Origin: Pyrenophora tritici-repentis
Taxonomy: Eukaryota > Ascomycota > Dothideomycetes > Pleosporales > Pleosporaceae
Assembly (NCBI RefSeq): GCF_003171515.1
Contig: NC_089390.1
Coordinates: 6,634,001 to 6,698,000, forward strand
Reading direction: 5' to 3'
Length of the DNA: 64,000 bases
Shown here: one piece after another, positions 29,001-41,854 of the stretch
How the letters are laid out: the number at the start of each line of letters is the position of its first letter
Numbering within the stretch: the first letter of the stretch is position 1
Notes under the pieces: generated by a model
Told to the model about the DNA's origin: nothing
Databases searched by the model: none
Seen by the model: only the letters and a program-made list of their open reading frames with translations
Made by a program: the position numbers and the translations under genes

Positions 29001-32000
29001 CACCACATGTTGTGTCATCCACCTGTCAGCTGCAGGTGCGCCCCAATATGCCCTCCAGACCCTGGCCTACAGCCAACCACAAGCAGAACCATAATCGCTC
29101 GCATCTAGTTCGCATGGAGAATCAATCACGTTTTCCCACACCGACCACCTAGATGGCCATGGCAAGACGCAAGACGCAAGCAATCGAGGCTTGCGTACGT
29201 AGATATGGCCACGCGTTGCCCTGTCCATGGGTTGCCTCGCGGTCTGGATGTGTGAGTTTTGTGGCAACCCTTTTTCACCCAGCAGCCCTGCTTACACCGA
29301 TGTGAGACACATTTTTCAATAATCCATATCCAAACTTCACGAGCCAATGGGACCCTTTCCATGGCCATTTTCTCATCCTGCGCTTACGCCATCTACTACC
29401 TTTATTCATTTCTCAACTACTCGCCTTTGCTTAAAACCGAAATGCCAATATGCTAGCCCTGTCACAAAACCCTATCGTGCATCCTGCTCACAGCATCACA
29501 ACGCCCGCAGCAAGATCGTGACGAAAAGACCTGGCCTGCCGTACCTACCTATTCATGCTCTTCATGCACGTATGCATGTATGCAGGCACCGTGCGTCCGA
29601 GCCCCCAGTCCATGATCGCGGGCTCAGAGGTCTCGACTCTGCGCTGCTTTGCAACGTCTGCACCATAGATCTTATCCCGTGGTATACCGTATGTCCCTCA
29701 CCATCGGCGCACACAAATAGCCTCATCCAGCCCCCGCGCCACCAAAGCATCTCCCGTCTCGCCCTCAACCTTGGGTATCTCCAGGCTTAGATTGCGGCAT
29801 ACCCACCCCCGTATCGAGCACGCAGTCCCCGCCACGGGCAATAATACGCGATTCGTGGGGCTGAGAAGTGTGAGGAAGGTGTATCGCTCTTTTTTCTGAA
29901 ATCAAGGGGACAGGGGTCTGTGTGTAACGTTGATAGGTTAGTTTGTGGCTTGCCAAGCGGGAATAAGAAGATTTTGACCCTTTGGAGCGGCCGAGATTGA
30001 TCAGTAATACACGATTCTTTTTTTAATCTTGTTCACATCGGCAAGGCGTGCTCTCGTTACGACTGCCCATGTGAGAGAACGTGATGGCATGATACCGCAT
30101 CGGGAGGCTTGGTCCGGGGGAAATCGAGATTGGGGGAAGGAATATTAAGACGGCGCTGCGTTGTGGGGGACGGAACTGGGAAAACTGGGTCACGCGTCGG
30201 GGCATTAAATGATTTTTTGTATTCGCCTTGCGGTGATGCTTTCACAATATCTTGACGTCGTTCGTCGTTCGGCATCATCTCTCGTTCGTGGTCGCCGGAA
30301 TCACCACAGATGGCTTAACGTCAACTCTCGCGCGACTAATTTTCCCTGATTCTACTTTCCTTTCCTGGGTGATATTCGATGCGCAGCATGGGTCTTGTCT
30401 ACTTACCTATATTGCATGCTGTGTTATGTCACAACGGCTACAGGGTATGTGCAAGGTTCATTAACGGATCGAGATTTCTTTTTCCTTTTCATAAAAGGAA
30501 ATGCTTGTTATGTGTGACACAGGTAGGGTCTGTCACATCACAGGCCCCTCGAAAAATCTTTAACAAGAAAAAAAGTCTCCGAGATGGTCGTGGCGCTCGA
30601 TACCCGGGGACATAGTGAATGTTGCGAAGATGATAACAACAAGGATTAATTTTTTTTTCTAGGGGAAAGAAGGAAGGGGGGTCCAATAGTTACACAACGT
30701 TTGGAGATCTTTTAGTGCCAGGTACCTGAACGGTCGGCAAAAGCAAATAAAAGATAAGAATGAAGTATCGGGAGCGATGAATCGCTTAACCCGAGTCGCT
30801 AAAGGAAAGGATCCTTTGATGTGTAAGATTAAGAAATGTTCCCTGAATAGCAAAGCCAAACAACAACTGAACAAAATGCCCATACCCACCGGATCAAGAC
30901 CGAACCCCCTCTGTCATAAATCCCATATCCTCCCTTTCAAGTAACACGCGTGGGGGGGTAGAAAAAACGGCCGACATACACACATATCACAGACACATGC
31001 AAAGCAAAGATGATCACATACGCGCAAAAGGCCCGACTTAAACGCCCGTTGCCAATCTGCTCTTTCACGTATCATCGCATAGCGGGGGAGAGGTGCGATT
31101 CGGGCACCCGGGACACACACAGCCGGCTTCGTCATCTCGCTCTTCTGTCCAGGGAAAGTATACCGGACGCAATCGGATGCGACGGACAAGGTTACCCGCA
31201 ACCACAAGAAAAGCGGCGCCCCATGTTGTCGTTGGTTCGTTCGCTCGCATGCCCCCTCCCTTGCAGCTTTTGCGCCTTACCCCCCTGCTCTGCTCCGCCT
31301 GCACTGAGTCGTGTGTTGTGGTTGGAACGCGCAGCAACACAATCGTCACAACATCCCACGCCAATGCCGATGATGGACCCTAGTTCCCTGGGCAGATCTG
31401 CCTTGTGCGCCCTTGTGCGGCCTCTTTCTCGCGTGCGGTGCATTTCTGATTCGAGTGAGCGAGAACAAACGACCAACAAAAAGACGCTCGTGGCTAAGAG
31501 TAAAACGTGCGCAAGACGTTGGGAAGAAAGGGACTGGGACATTTCCGCCCCGACTTTCCTGCGGCGTCGCTCAACGGGATTGATTGACTGGAGGGCAGGA
31601 GCCTTGATCGCCGGGACAGTCGAGCCGGGTAAATGCACGCTGCTTGTTTGAGCGGTGGCTGCATGTTTTTGTTGTTGTCTGTTTTGCTGTAAGACGCCGT
31701 GTTCGTCCTTGCCCACGGTTGTTGCTATCTGCGAGAACAACCAAATTTAAAAACATGTTTCCTTGCTTTACGGCAAGCGGGACAGAGCTGCATTTCCACG
31801 CGAACACGCACGCCGCTTTTGATCGGATTGGAGGAACAATACTTGTCGTACAGAGTCTAGACGCTGTCGTGTGGCACAGTGCGTAACGGGGGTTCGTATA
31901 ATAAACAACAGTAAACAGTAAGCGTAAACTGTGCCTCAGCCGCTATCAGACCGAGGTACTGTCCCAGTACTGTTACCTATCGTGGTTGATTGCGTGCAAT

Positions 32001-32856
32001 TGCGGAGCCGTTCAGAATTAAGTGAACAAGAGTGGAGACGGACATGCCTTCAGGCTTGCATTTCCCGCGCCGCCGTGAACCCTCCCCCCTGCTATGCATA
32101 CATACGTGTCGTCATCGCAGCCGAAAGAAAAACTATGCCTGCCCGCAGTCGGTCCTAATTCAACAAGTGCTGGGAGGCCATGTGTACGACGATTATGCCT
32201 CACCCATCACCCTCGTAGATGCAGGGTTGAGATGCGTAACCTTGCACCGACGCGCATTGTGTCCCCAGAAAAGCCCAGTTGCTTGCCAGCCCATTGCAAG
32301 AATAAACCACCTGCAATGACAACATGAGACGAAAAAAAATATACAAGCCCTAGTAAACAAAAACACTAAAGTGAAGAACAAGCCAGAGATGAATAGCACC
32401 CTTTTCCAGTAACCATAACTTCCCATAATCCTAACCCAACACAATAACTGTGTTATAGGGGAAAGCTCCCCAACCGAAATATTGTAGCCTGATCATAAGG
32501 CCGTAGTGCGTCGTTGCCGGTCCGAGCCTTAGATCCATCCGCCGACCCACCAAAGATTCATGACTCCTTTTTGCGCCCGTTATAACACTGTTTGAATAAG
32601 TAGCCTTAATGCCGAGTGTAATGCCGAAGTGGTGCGTTGCGCACTTTCAGCCTCTTGCCGACAGTTTGTACTCGTCATAAGAGCTGTGCACCCAAGACAA
32701 GACCCTCTTTGCCGCGACCCCTACCCCGACCCTGATGTGCTCGGCGGCGTCCGACGTGATGACAGGGCGCCCCATACTCAGGCCCAAACGCGAAGGTATT
32801 TCGCCATCGTTCTGACTGAGTAATGGAAAGATATCCGAGAAGGTGAGACCATTACA
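26018..32856. other. 6.8-kb stretch with no convincing gene
   Basis: Between the ABCG start and the 3' end of the Zn2Cys6 gene I find no domain-bearing frame. The longest frames (27787-28446 minus, 219 codons; 31010-31651 plus, 213 codons) have unconvincing composition and overlap open frames on the other strand. The region is rich in homopolymers (G10 near 28508, T and A runs near 30010 and 30650) and pyrimidine-rich tracts, typical of long untranslated leaders and promoters. A doubled GCGCATGCGC palindrome occurs at about 27252 and 27284. It could hold a non-coding RNA, a small-exon gene or long regulatory DNA. Confidence 0.5.
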
Positions 32857-34676
32857 TCATGTGGCCAGGAAGTCCCATCCACGCGCATTGATAATTTTTT
32901 CCCAATCCCACGAGTCGGGGTCGTTGTTATTCATCTTGACCCATACTTCGTCAACCACCTCTTTTGCGAAGCCGATGTTGCCTAGACCGGTGCAGGCAAT
33001 GAGACCGCTGAATGCGCGATTGATCTCGACGCGCTGCTCTTCCTCAAATGCGGCGCACCCAATAAGAAACAAGGGTAGTAAAACGTTACTTTGCACCCAG
33101 CCTTCTGCGGGTAATTCGTTGATGTATCGAATGCCGTCATCGACTGCACTCTTGATGAAAGGGTGGGGCTTCGAGTCCTTGGTCGTTCGGTAAAGGTAGA
33201 CCCACGTCGCTTGGCGGTAGAGCATCGAGATTGTGTATAGAGGGGATCCAGGTGTGTGAGGGCATACCCATCCGCGAAGACCAGTGTCGATGGCATGAGC
33301 AGAAAGCAAGGCCTCGTAGTCCATGATCGGTTCCTGCTTTTCATCAATACGAGAGCGTATCTTGCGTCGCAGGTTGCTGATCTTCGAGATGAAACCAAAG
33401 AGGCCGTCCGATATGCCGATTAGTCCGGCCGTCTCCGGGCTGATCTTAAAAGGAAGGTTGAAGTCATCCATCATGGGAACCTCTGTGCCATCCAGGGAAG
33501 TGATCTGACTTGCTATCCAGTGGTAGTAGAAAAATTCGTCAAAGAGGGTCTGGAACTCTGGATTGGATGACTTTTGGTTCATCGCGATCTGCTTTGCGGC
33601 GATCATGTGCATACGATACTCGCCCGAAGTGTTGCCGTCGCATATTGAATGCAGAAGATGCAGTAGTATCTGAGCCACGTTAGAGTCCTCATAGACCATT
33701 ACACCTCCCTCGCCGGCCTTTTGTCGCTCGAGATCGTGCTTGAGAAGCTGTAGTGCTTTGCCTCGGTGGAAGGCCTGTCTGTCCTCGTATTCCTGTGAGG
33801 GGCTGACAGAATACATGTGCGAAGCTGACAGGCACAGTACTGAATGCATTAGACCTTCGTGCTGGAGTGCCATGGGTAGCAAAATCTTGGTAAATGGGTT
33901 GGTTGCTTTGTCGCCGTGTAAGCTGAGGACGGCGCTGGCTCGGCTAACAAAGTGCTGAAGGAGGTCACGGTCGAGGTCGTTCTCTACGCCTTCCATGAGC
34001 GGCGGAAGCTCGAACTTGACGTCGAGACTTCGCTTCCGGGCTGTTGGATTGTTAGCTTGGCCCACATACAAAAAAGCAAACTGGCGGAGCAGAACCACAC
34101 ACCTTCTGCGGCCCGTTCCTTTCCACTCTTCCATATCTCAACGGGCTTGTAACCCTCGCAGTGGATGTTGTTCTTTTGACATGACAAGCCTGATCACCGT
34201 TAGCTCTTACTTGATGCGGACAGACGGGGGGCAGAATTACAGAATGGCTTGGTTTCGTCACACTTCTTCTTCCGTTTCCGACATGTCGTGCACCCCGTTT
34301 TCGATCGCGCCTTGGCCTGCTTTGCAAGAGTAGTGGGCGAGCGAGGAGGGTGTATCCTGGGCCTGCCACGGGCACGACGTATCCGCACGGGTTCGGTGGG
34401 GGAGATGGGCGTATCTTCCGGGGAGGGCTCCTCTTTCACATCGGCCAATTGAAGTTCGGTCTCTTCAAGCTTGGGCACGACCTCGAGCGAAGCCGTCCGT
34501 CTCTCTGTCCGCTCTTCAGATTGTGTGTCGGAGGGGTTGAATATGCTGGAGTCGAAGTTGGGAGTGGTAAATGGGGAGTCGCTAGCGGACGACATGGAGG
34601 GCTGTGGCGATGAGCTTGTGCTCAAGCGGGTGTGCGCGCCTGGCGGCGAAGGGCCGAAAGAAACGGGCGAGACCAT
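32857..34676 (-). CDS. Zn2Cys6 transcription factor with an AT-hook
   Basis: 568 residues from three exons: 34676-34241, 34189-34103 and 34040-32857. The introns of 51 and 62 nt split the zinc cluster and the linker. Cysteines 129, 132, 139, 146, 149 and 156 have the exact C-x2-C-x6-C-x6-C-x2-C-x6-C spacing, and the fourth Cys codon is rebuilt only by splicing. An AT-hook core RGRPR (103-107) lies 21 residues before the cluster. The rest fits the Fungal_trans_2 regulatory domain (HRGKALQLLKHDLERQ, ILLHLLHSICDGNTSGEYR). The N-terminal 100 residues are Ser/Pro-rich and probably disordered. It should bind DNA in the nucleus; the target pathway is unknown and no cluster genes surround it. Confidence 0.9.
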
Positions 34677-37600
34677 TCGGTCCAGAGTGTGTTTTGTTGT
34701 GGAGGACTATTGGAAGGGAGAGGCGCGCATTGAACGAAGTTTCGAGTGTTCAGCGCTTGATGGTGGTACGAAAGAGGTATGCTCCTTTGGCTGTGTCTGA
34801 GCTCGGCACGGTCTAATGCAGGAAGTGGCAAGCAGGGGCTATCTTGTACTCCCGCCTGTCAATGCTAAGCAGGACGTGCAAGATGTGGGACGACGCGGAA
34901 GCCGTTCCAGCGAAAGTCTTCGAGCGTGTCGCAGAAGGGTCCAAGCGGTCCGCTCCTGATGGCTCGAGTGATCGCACGGTAGGTTGCGTGAGAGCGGGGG
35001 AATGCGTCGTTAGCGAGTCGTGGGCGCTGCGGGACGTCCAATAAGATTCGGATCGAACTAACGGCAAAACTGCGTGGTTCCGAGATGAACGGCTGAGCTG
35101 AACACAGACACCGCGGAGGCAGGGATAGGCGAAACGACCTGTTTGGTGTGCTGGGTGTTGATGGTGGACAGTGAGTGTGGGAGAGAGAGCCAGTGGATGT
35201 CGATGTCAAAAAAAGGCCAAGCAGGAGATGGGCAGCCTAGGGGTGCGGAGAGGGCGATGAAAGGTGTGCGAAGGGATCTGCTCCAACGGGTGGGATTTAT
35301 CGACTAGGTATTAAAGTGCAGGCCGGGTAGCTTCGCAGCAAGGTTGCGGAGCCAGGTAGAGGCGAGAGGATATAGTGAGTTAAAGTAGCGTTGCAGCAGC
35401 AGCACCAATTCGCCTCTAATACTGGTAATGGAGGATAATCCTAGAAGTAATCCACTGGTCCCGCTGTAACCATTATTCTGGGCCGCCGACGACTGAATCC
35501 AGTGAGTAGACCGAACGAGGTTGTCGAGCACCGGGCATGCAGAGAACAGTGTTGACGACAGCTTCAGACGTAGCGAGCGCTGCAAGTGGCTTCATTAACA
35601 GGAGCCGATGGGGGCGCTAGTTGGTCGGGAGATGGTAAACTTCATGGAGCATTGAAACGTGATGTTGCTAGTGTGTGTGTCGAATGGTGCATGAATCGCT
35701 TTCGAGCGGCTTCATATCTTGGGACGCCTGCTAGCCGCTCCGTGCTTCTCGTTGGCTGCCCCGATGGCAGCGTCGAAGCTGGTAGTGGTGATGCAGGTTT
35801 TACGGCGGGGAATGCTGCAGGCTGTGCTTGAAGGCTGTATTCTTGCCTCTCTTGTTGCAAGCATCACCCAAACTGTCTTGCCTACACGATTCGCCATGCT
35901 TTTGGCCTCCCCGATCTGCTGCTTATGGTCACCATACAAGCTTGAAAACGCCATCAATTCACGGCCGCGCACACAAGTGGTTAGTGAGTATGCGACACTT
36001 GAGGCGTCCCTAGTCGACAATCAGCCCCACTTTCAGACGCCCAGGACATGGTGCTACATGTCCGCTATGTCTTGGGTGTGTGACCTGACGACACTACTTC
36101 TCCACACTTGCAGTCCGCTCGAATCAGACGCGATAGCGGCCGCTCTAGAGCGTTCTTGAGGGCAACCTGAAAAAGCCGATCATAACATGCCGCGAACCCG
36201 ACCAGCAAAAGCCACACAAGACAGGGATGGTGAGCCATGGCGATGCTCACCTTGTCAGCCGCCCTGGTAGGTTGAGTGAGCAACGGGCAGACAAAGTTTG
36301 TTGTAAGCTCGCATGCACACTCCCCGCAATTTCTACGCCTGTCAGCACGAGGCCAGGGAAACATGACTGTACAGTCAGTAAACTATCCACTGTTTCGGGC
36401 TGGTTGGCGAACCATGTACCTGCCTCTACCGATACGCAGGTCCGTCAGGCATAGCGTTTGATTTTGTACTTTTATGCTTTTGTCATTTTCAAGATTGTCA
36501 AGCTGGCGCGATGCAATGCCCGTTCCCTGCGTGCTGGAAGATCTGTGGTTACTTTGCGGCCGGAGCGGGACGACGGCGACGGGCACAAAATGGCACGCTC
36601 TCAGCACTGGCTCCATACGGGTTTCTGCAGTACCCTGACCTCGGACCCAGCCGAGAGCATTGACAGAGCTTGAGCTTGAGCTGAGCGCGATCACGTCCCG
36701 ACTCTCCTTGCGCAAACCTTTTGCATTGTGTGTGTGATTAGGCTCATCCTCTAGCAGTCGACGGACACTCGGGCATCATCCCATGCCTCGTTGATGGTGG
36801 GAGGAATTTTTGAAGCGTCCGGACCGATTCATATCCGTGAATCAGGCCCAGAAGGCCAATTGCCCAGCATGATTCGGCATACGGTATCATGTCTAGGTTC
36901 CGCCGTGTCATCGCGTTGTGGAGCCTGGCGGCCCACAGCAGCGCGATCTTGCCGTTTCCAATTTGAAATAAGTCGTTGTTTTGGGCGCGGGTGACGAGTA
37001 GCATGACGTATCATCCCTACCGCAAAGTATTGTGACCGTCCCCAGCATGATCAGATGAAGCTGGGCCAAGGAGACAATCGTGTGTCCCTGCGTATTGATA
37101 GCGGCGACGAGCACGGCCGACGCGTATTAGACTGTTCTTGCAGAGCTGGGTAAGGAAAAAGGACGGCCACATGCATCCGAAGGGGGACGATACGAATGAC
37201 TTGCAGCAACTAGCGGGCTTGTCTTAGCTGCGGGGTCACCTTGGATCGCCAAGGTGTCTCATTCGCCAGCTGTGGCGACGCAGACGAGAGCTGCATATGG
37301 CTGCAAATGGCTGCATTGGTAGTAGTCGACGAGCTATCGTTGCTCCAGAGACTTCTGGCGTCTGGCGCAGGGCTGGCTGCAAAGCTAGCATCTGGCAACG
37401 TTGTCTCAGGGCGAACCACTGGCGGGCCTAAGAGCCGTCATGACGTCGTTGTCGTGTCTACTACTCAAGTTGCTAACAACTAGTTAATAGGAACTAGTTA
37501 ATACCAAGTGGGAACTGGGTATATCAGAGCGTGCTGCTGCACGGCCGGGGATGAGGTTTGTTGAATGCGTTGTGCGAGTGCTACATGTTTGCAGCGGGTT

Positions 37601-38291
37601 GGGTACTTGTGCAGCCGGCCATGTTCCGACGACCCGCCTTGGATGCCAACACCTCATTGTCCCTCGACTGCTGCATGCGACGAAACTGTTCAAGGGTGGT
37701 TTTGCCTGGAACAACGTCGTGTGATAGGCACGTCTGGGAGGACCATGCAATCCACCGGCTGTGTTGTTGGCCGTCGATCCCTGTTGTTGTCCGTGGATTG
37801 CGAAAGCCGTCGTGCTCTAGCTTTCCCACCAGATGCACGCGCGGATGATCGACTACCTAGGTAAAGAGAAGACATGGCATTGTTGCTGTCATCACACAAT
37901 CCCAGTAATCAACGTCAGTAATCTGCCTGTGGTGGATTTCGCGACATGTGCTGTCTTCTCCGTGCTGGACGGCTGCGTATGTCCGATGCAGCACCGCGAT
38001 ACTTTACGACTAACTTTATATTACCAAAAAGCCCGAACAAAGAAGATCCGTGAAGCGAGACGATGATCTCTCTAATCACTTTCGGACTGCGGGCTTTTGT
38101 TGTGTGCGGCGCTCCGGTGGACTTTTAGGGAGTTAGTGAAGGTATCGGACTAACCTTTCTCCGGCCGAGGTCGCGCTTTGACGCGTCAGGTCACGCTTCC
38201 GCATGTTGAGCATCAAAGAAGATGAACACCAAGTAATCAGTATGCACTCCGAGGGTAAGAGTCACCTACACCACAACTAGCAACTGTCGCA
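34677..38291. promoter_or_regulatory. 3.6-kb divergent intergenic region, regulator and CFT2
   Basis: No frame with a recognisable domain; the longest is 35719-36159 (plus, 146 codons). It lies between the divergent starts of the Zn2Cys6 gene and CFT2, so it holds both promoters and probably a long leader for the regulator. Such length is unusual next to a housekeeping gene. A direct pair of AACTAGTTAATA-like elements occurs at about 37480-37503. Confidence 0.4.
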
Positions 38292-41266
38292 ATGTTCAAC
38301 TTCACACCTCTTCTGGGCGCGCAGAGCTCCTCGCCCGCGTCGCAGTCACTATTGGAGTTCGATGGTGGCATACAGATCCTCATAGATGTCGGGTGGGATG
38401 AGCAGTTCAACGTAGAGAAACTAAAGGAGATTGAGAGGTAGGTCTTAGTTTGGGCATGGACAATATTGGCTCTTCGCTTTACATGCGCATGCATGATCCT
38501 CCGTAGAAGCACTTTATACGTAGAATACAACTAATCCTCACCTCCAGACATGTCCCCACCATCTCCTTCATCCTGCTCACCCACGCAACAACTGCGCATC
38601 TCGGCGCCTACGTCCACTGCTGCAAGAACTTTCCTTTATTCACGCGAATACCCGTATACGCTACAAACCCCGTCATATCGCTCGGCCGAACGCTCCTACA
38701 GGACCTCTACGAATCCACGCCTCTTGCATCTTCGATAATACCAACTGAAGCTCTCAATGAGTCTGCATACTCATTCTCTTCAGCTCTCAAAGGTGGGAAT
38801 AACCCAAACATTCTTCTGCAGGCGCCGACATCGCAAGAGATCGCCGACTACTTCGCCCGTATAAACCCTCTGCGGTACTCACAACCACACGAGCCTATTC
38901 CATCGCCACACTCGCCTCCTCTCAACGGCCTTACCATTACTGCATACAGTGCTGGACATACATTGGGGGGCTCAATATGGCATATACAACATGGCATGGA
39001 GTCGGTCGTCTACGCCGTCGACTGGAACCAAGCTAGAGAGCATGTCCTTTCTGGTGCTGCTTGGCTTGGAGGTCCTGGTACCGGTGGCTCGGAGGTTCTG
39101 GAACAGTTGCGCCACCCAACTGCCTTGATCTGCAGTACTAAAAACACAGGTATGGTCAAGAAAGCTAGGTCGCCCAACGAGCGAGACGAGGCTCTTCTTG
39201 AGATGATACGAAATACGATCAGCAATGGAGGAACTGTTTTGATTCCTTCGGACTCAAGTGCCCGTATCTTGGAATTGGCATACCTTCTCGAAGATACTTG
39301 GGAGCGCGAAGTAACTGAAGGGGATGGTAGCGGTCCACTGAGTACCACAAAACTTTACCTTGCTAGTCGGACAGGAGGAGCGACAATGCGATATGTACGA
39401 AGTATGTTGGAGTGGATGGAGGAGGGCATCGTGAAAGAGTTCGAGGCCAGTGCAGCCGACCAGGACCGACGAACCAAAGAAGGGCAAGAGGAGGAGCGAG
39501 TAGCCAAGGTCCCGTTCGATTTCCGACACATAACACTTCTGGAGCGCAAGACACGAGTAGCTCGTATGCTTGCGGGTGCTGGACCGCGTGTGATCCTTGC
39601 AAGCGACGCAACACTTGAGTGGGGTTTCTCAAAGGATGCTATCCGAAGCTTAGCATCTGACGAGAAGAACCTGGTTATCCTTACAGAGCGATCAGGCGAA
39701 CTGGGCTCTCAGAAGAAGGGACTTGGCAGGTATCTTTGGGATCTATGGAATCAGCGCAATGCATCGCCGGGAGAAGACGCGCCTTCTACTACCGTGATTG
39801 ATGCGTCTGGCAACCAGGCTCCGTTAGACACGGTACGAACTGTCGCCCTTCAAGGTGATGAGGTCCCACTCTACCAGCAATTTCTCGCAAGTCAGAGGCA
39901 ACGGCAGACTACCATGGGCGGTGACAATGCAGCAATGCTTGAAACCTCTGCGGATGTTGTTGACGACCGGTCGTCTACCGAATCAGAGAGTTCGGAGGGT
40001 TCAGGGGACGGATATCGAGGCAAAGCTTTGAACGCAACTGTTGCCCTCCAACATGCCCGCAATAAGCTTGGTATGACGGATGCAGAGCTGGGCGTCAATG
40101 TGCTCATTCGCCGCAAAAATGTTTACGACTACGAAGTACAGGGGAAGAAGGGCAAGGAGAGGATGTTCCCATTCCAGGCGAAGAAGCGCCGTACAGATGA
40201 CTTTGGTGATCTTATTCGCCCAGAAGACTTTGCGCGCGCTGAGGAACGGGACAATGCAGCAGGTGAGGCTCTTCGTGGTGATGGCACTAAGAAGGAGAAT
40301 GCCGTCGGTCTCAAGAGAAGATGGGACGACCTCGTCAACACTGCCGACAACACCAAGGCGACTGCCAACCAAAAAAGGCGAAAAGACCACGAAGGGGGAG
40401 AAGGCGAGGAGAGTGAGTCAGACAGCGAACCGGAAGACGGCCCAGACAAGGTCGAAGGCCCAGCCAAAGTCATCATCGAATCTTCAACCCTGGAAATCCG
40501 GTGCCGAATCGCTTTTGTCGACTTCTCCGGCCTCCACGACCGCCGCACCATTCAATCACTAATCCCACTCATCCGTCCACGCAAGCTCATCTTCATCGGC
40601 GGCGAAGCCAGCGAAACACTCGAGCTGGCAGAAATCAGCCGTCTAGCACTCAACGCAAACAACGACTCGGCCAACGCCATCGACATCTTCACACCCACCA
40701 TCGGCACCCTTGTAGACGCCAGCGTCGACACAAACGCCTGGACCGTCAAGCTCAGCCGCAACATGGTCCGCAACCTCCGCTGGCAAAACGTCCGTGGCAT
40801 GGGCGTTGTAGCCATCACCGGCCGTCTTGCAGCCGCAAGACTAGAACCCCACTCCTCCTCCACCACCACGGAAGAGGCTGACACGCCCGCGAAAAAGAAG
40901 GCTAGACTAGACGCTCCGGCCATACCCGTCTCCAGCGATAAAAACGACAACACCCCTGTTTTGGATGTCGTGCCTACTAATATGGCTACGGCGGTACGAT
41001 CAGTGGCTCAGCCGTTTCACGTTGGTGATCTCAGGCTTGCAGATTTGAGACGCCTGATGACGGCGAATGGAATGCAAGCGGAGTATCGGGGTGATGGTAT
41101 TCTAGTTATCAATGGCAGTGTTGCCGTACGCAAGACAGCGACGGGCCAGATTGAGATTGATGGTGGGGCGTATGGAAACTTGGATCCGAGGAATAATGAT
41201 GCTGCTACTTTTTTGAGGGTCAGGAGACAGATTTATGAGGGCTTGGCTGTGGTGGCTGGGGGTTAG
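38292..41266 (+). CDS. CFT2: Cleavage and polyadenylation factor subunit Cft2 (CPSF100)
   Basis: 954 residues from exons 38292-38437 and 38548-41266 (110-nt intron). The start MFNFTPLLGAQSSSPASQSL and LEFDGGIQILIDVGWDEQF match the metallo-beta-lactamase fold of CPSF100. The HxHxDH zinc motif of the nuclease CPSF73 is replaced by LLTHATTAHLGAY, as expected for this inactive subunit. SAGHTLGGSIWHI and the beta-CASP region follow. A charged, Glu/Lys-rich linker lies around residues 550-690 before the C-terminal domain. It works in the nuclear cleavage/polyadenylation complex with CPSF73. The short first exon carrying the start is supported by perfect continuity of the fold across the junction (EIER/HVPTISF). 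Confidence 0.93.
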
Positions 41267-41854
41267 GTGTGTGGTATGGGTGTAGGAGGGGTTTTCCTGT
41301 CTAATCAAGGAATATGATCATTTGATTTGATGTCCCCTTCCAACTTCCCATGAGCTCTTGTGAAATGACAATACTTGATAGTGCCCAGATGAGAATTCTA
41401 TGGTTGTATGTGAGATGGCTGGCGCATACCACGAGTCGATAGTAAGAAAGACCGAACTAGAACCGTGTATGTATCCGTCAACCGTCACAAGAGGGTGATA
41501 CAAACAAAACCAAACCAAACTGTCGGACGTCAAACACATTTACCATACCAACCAAATACCAAGAGCTCAAGCTAAGGAGTCAGCCTGTGCCAATGTCATC
41601 CATACTGTGTACGACTACCATAGCCAGAAGATCTTGGTCCAGACGCCACCACCATTCACCATGTGTTTTTTATGCTTAGTTGTCATTATTCCATGATTGA
41701 GAAATCACAATGTTATGTTCTTCTCATTGGGCTATCTGAAACTACCTAGGTATGATACAAGACCACGAGGATATCATCCCGTCCCATAGAGTCCTACCTA
41801 CCTGTGCACCCACGACCCTCCCCCCCCCCGCTTTTCCTATGGTATACATAGAGC
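41267..41854. other. Convergent 3' region of CFT2 and the orphan gene
   Basis: 588 bp between two stop codons. Contains a run of 11 C at 41820-41830 and AT-rich segments, no coding signal. Presumed 3' UTRs. Confidence 0.45.

Noticed and set aside
31010..31740. Overlapping 213-codon (plus) and 182-codon (minus) frames
   Set aside because: Both strands are open over the same DNA, composition is biased by base content, and no motif is seen in either.
35719..36159. 146-codon plus-strand frame with some hydrophobic segments
   Set aside because: No coherent membrane topology, no domain, and it lies in the long divergent intergenic region.
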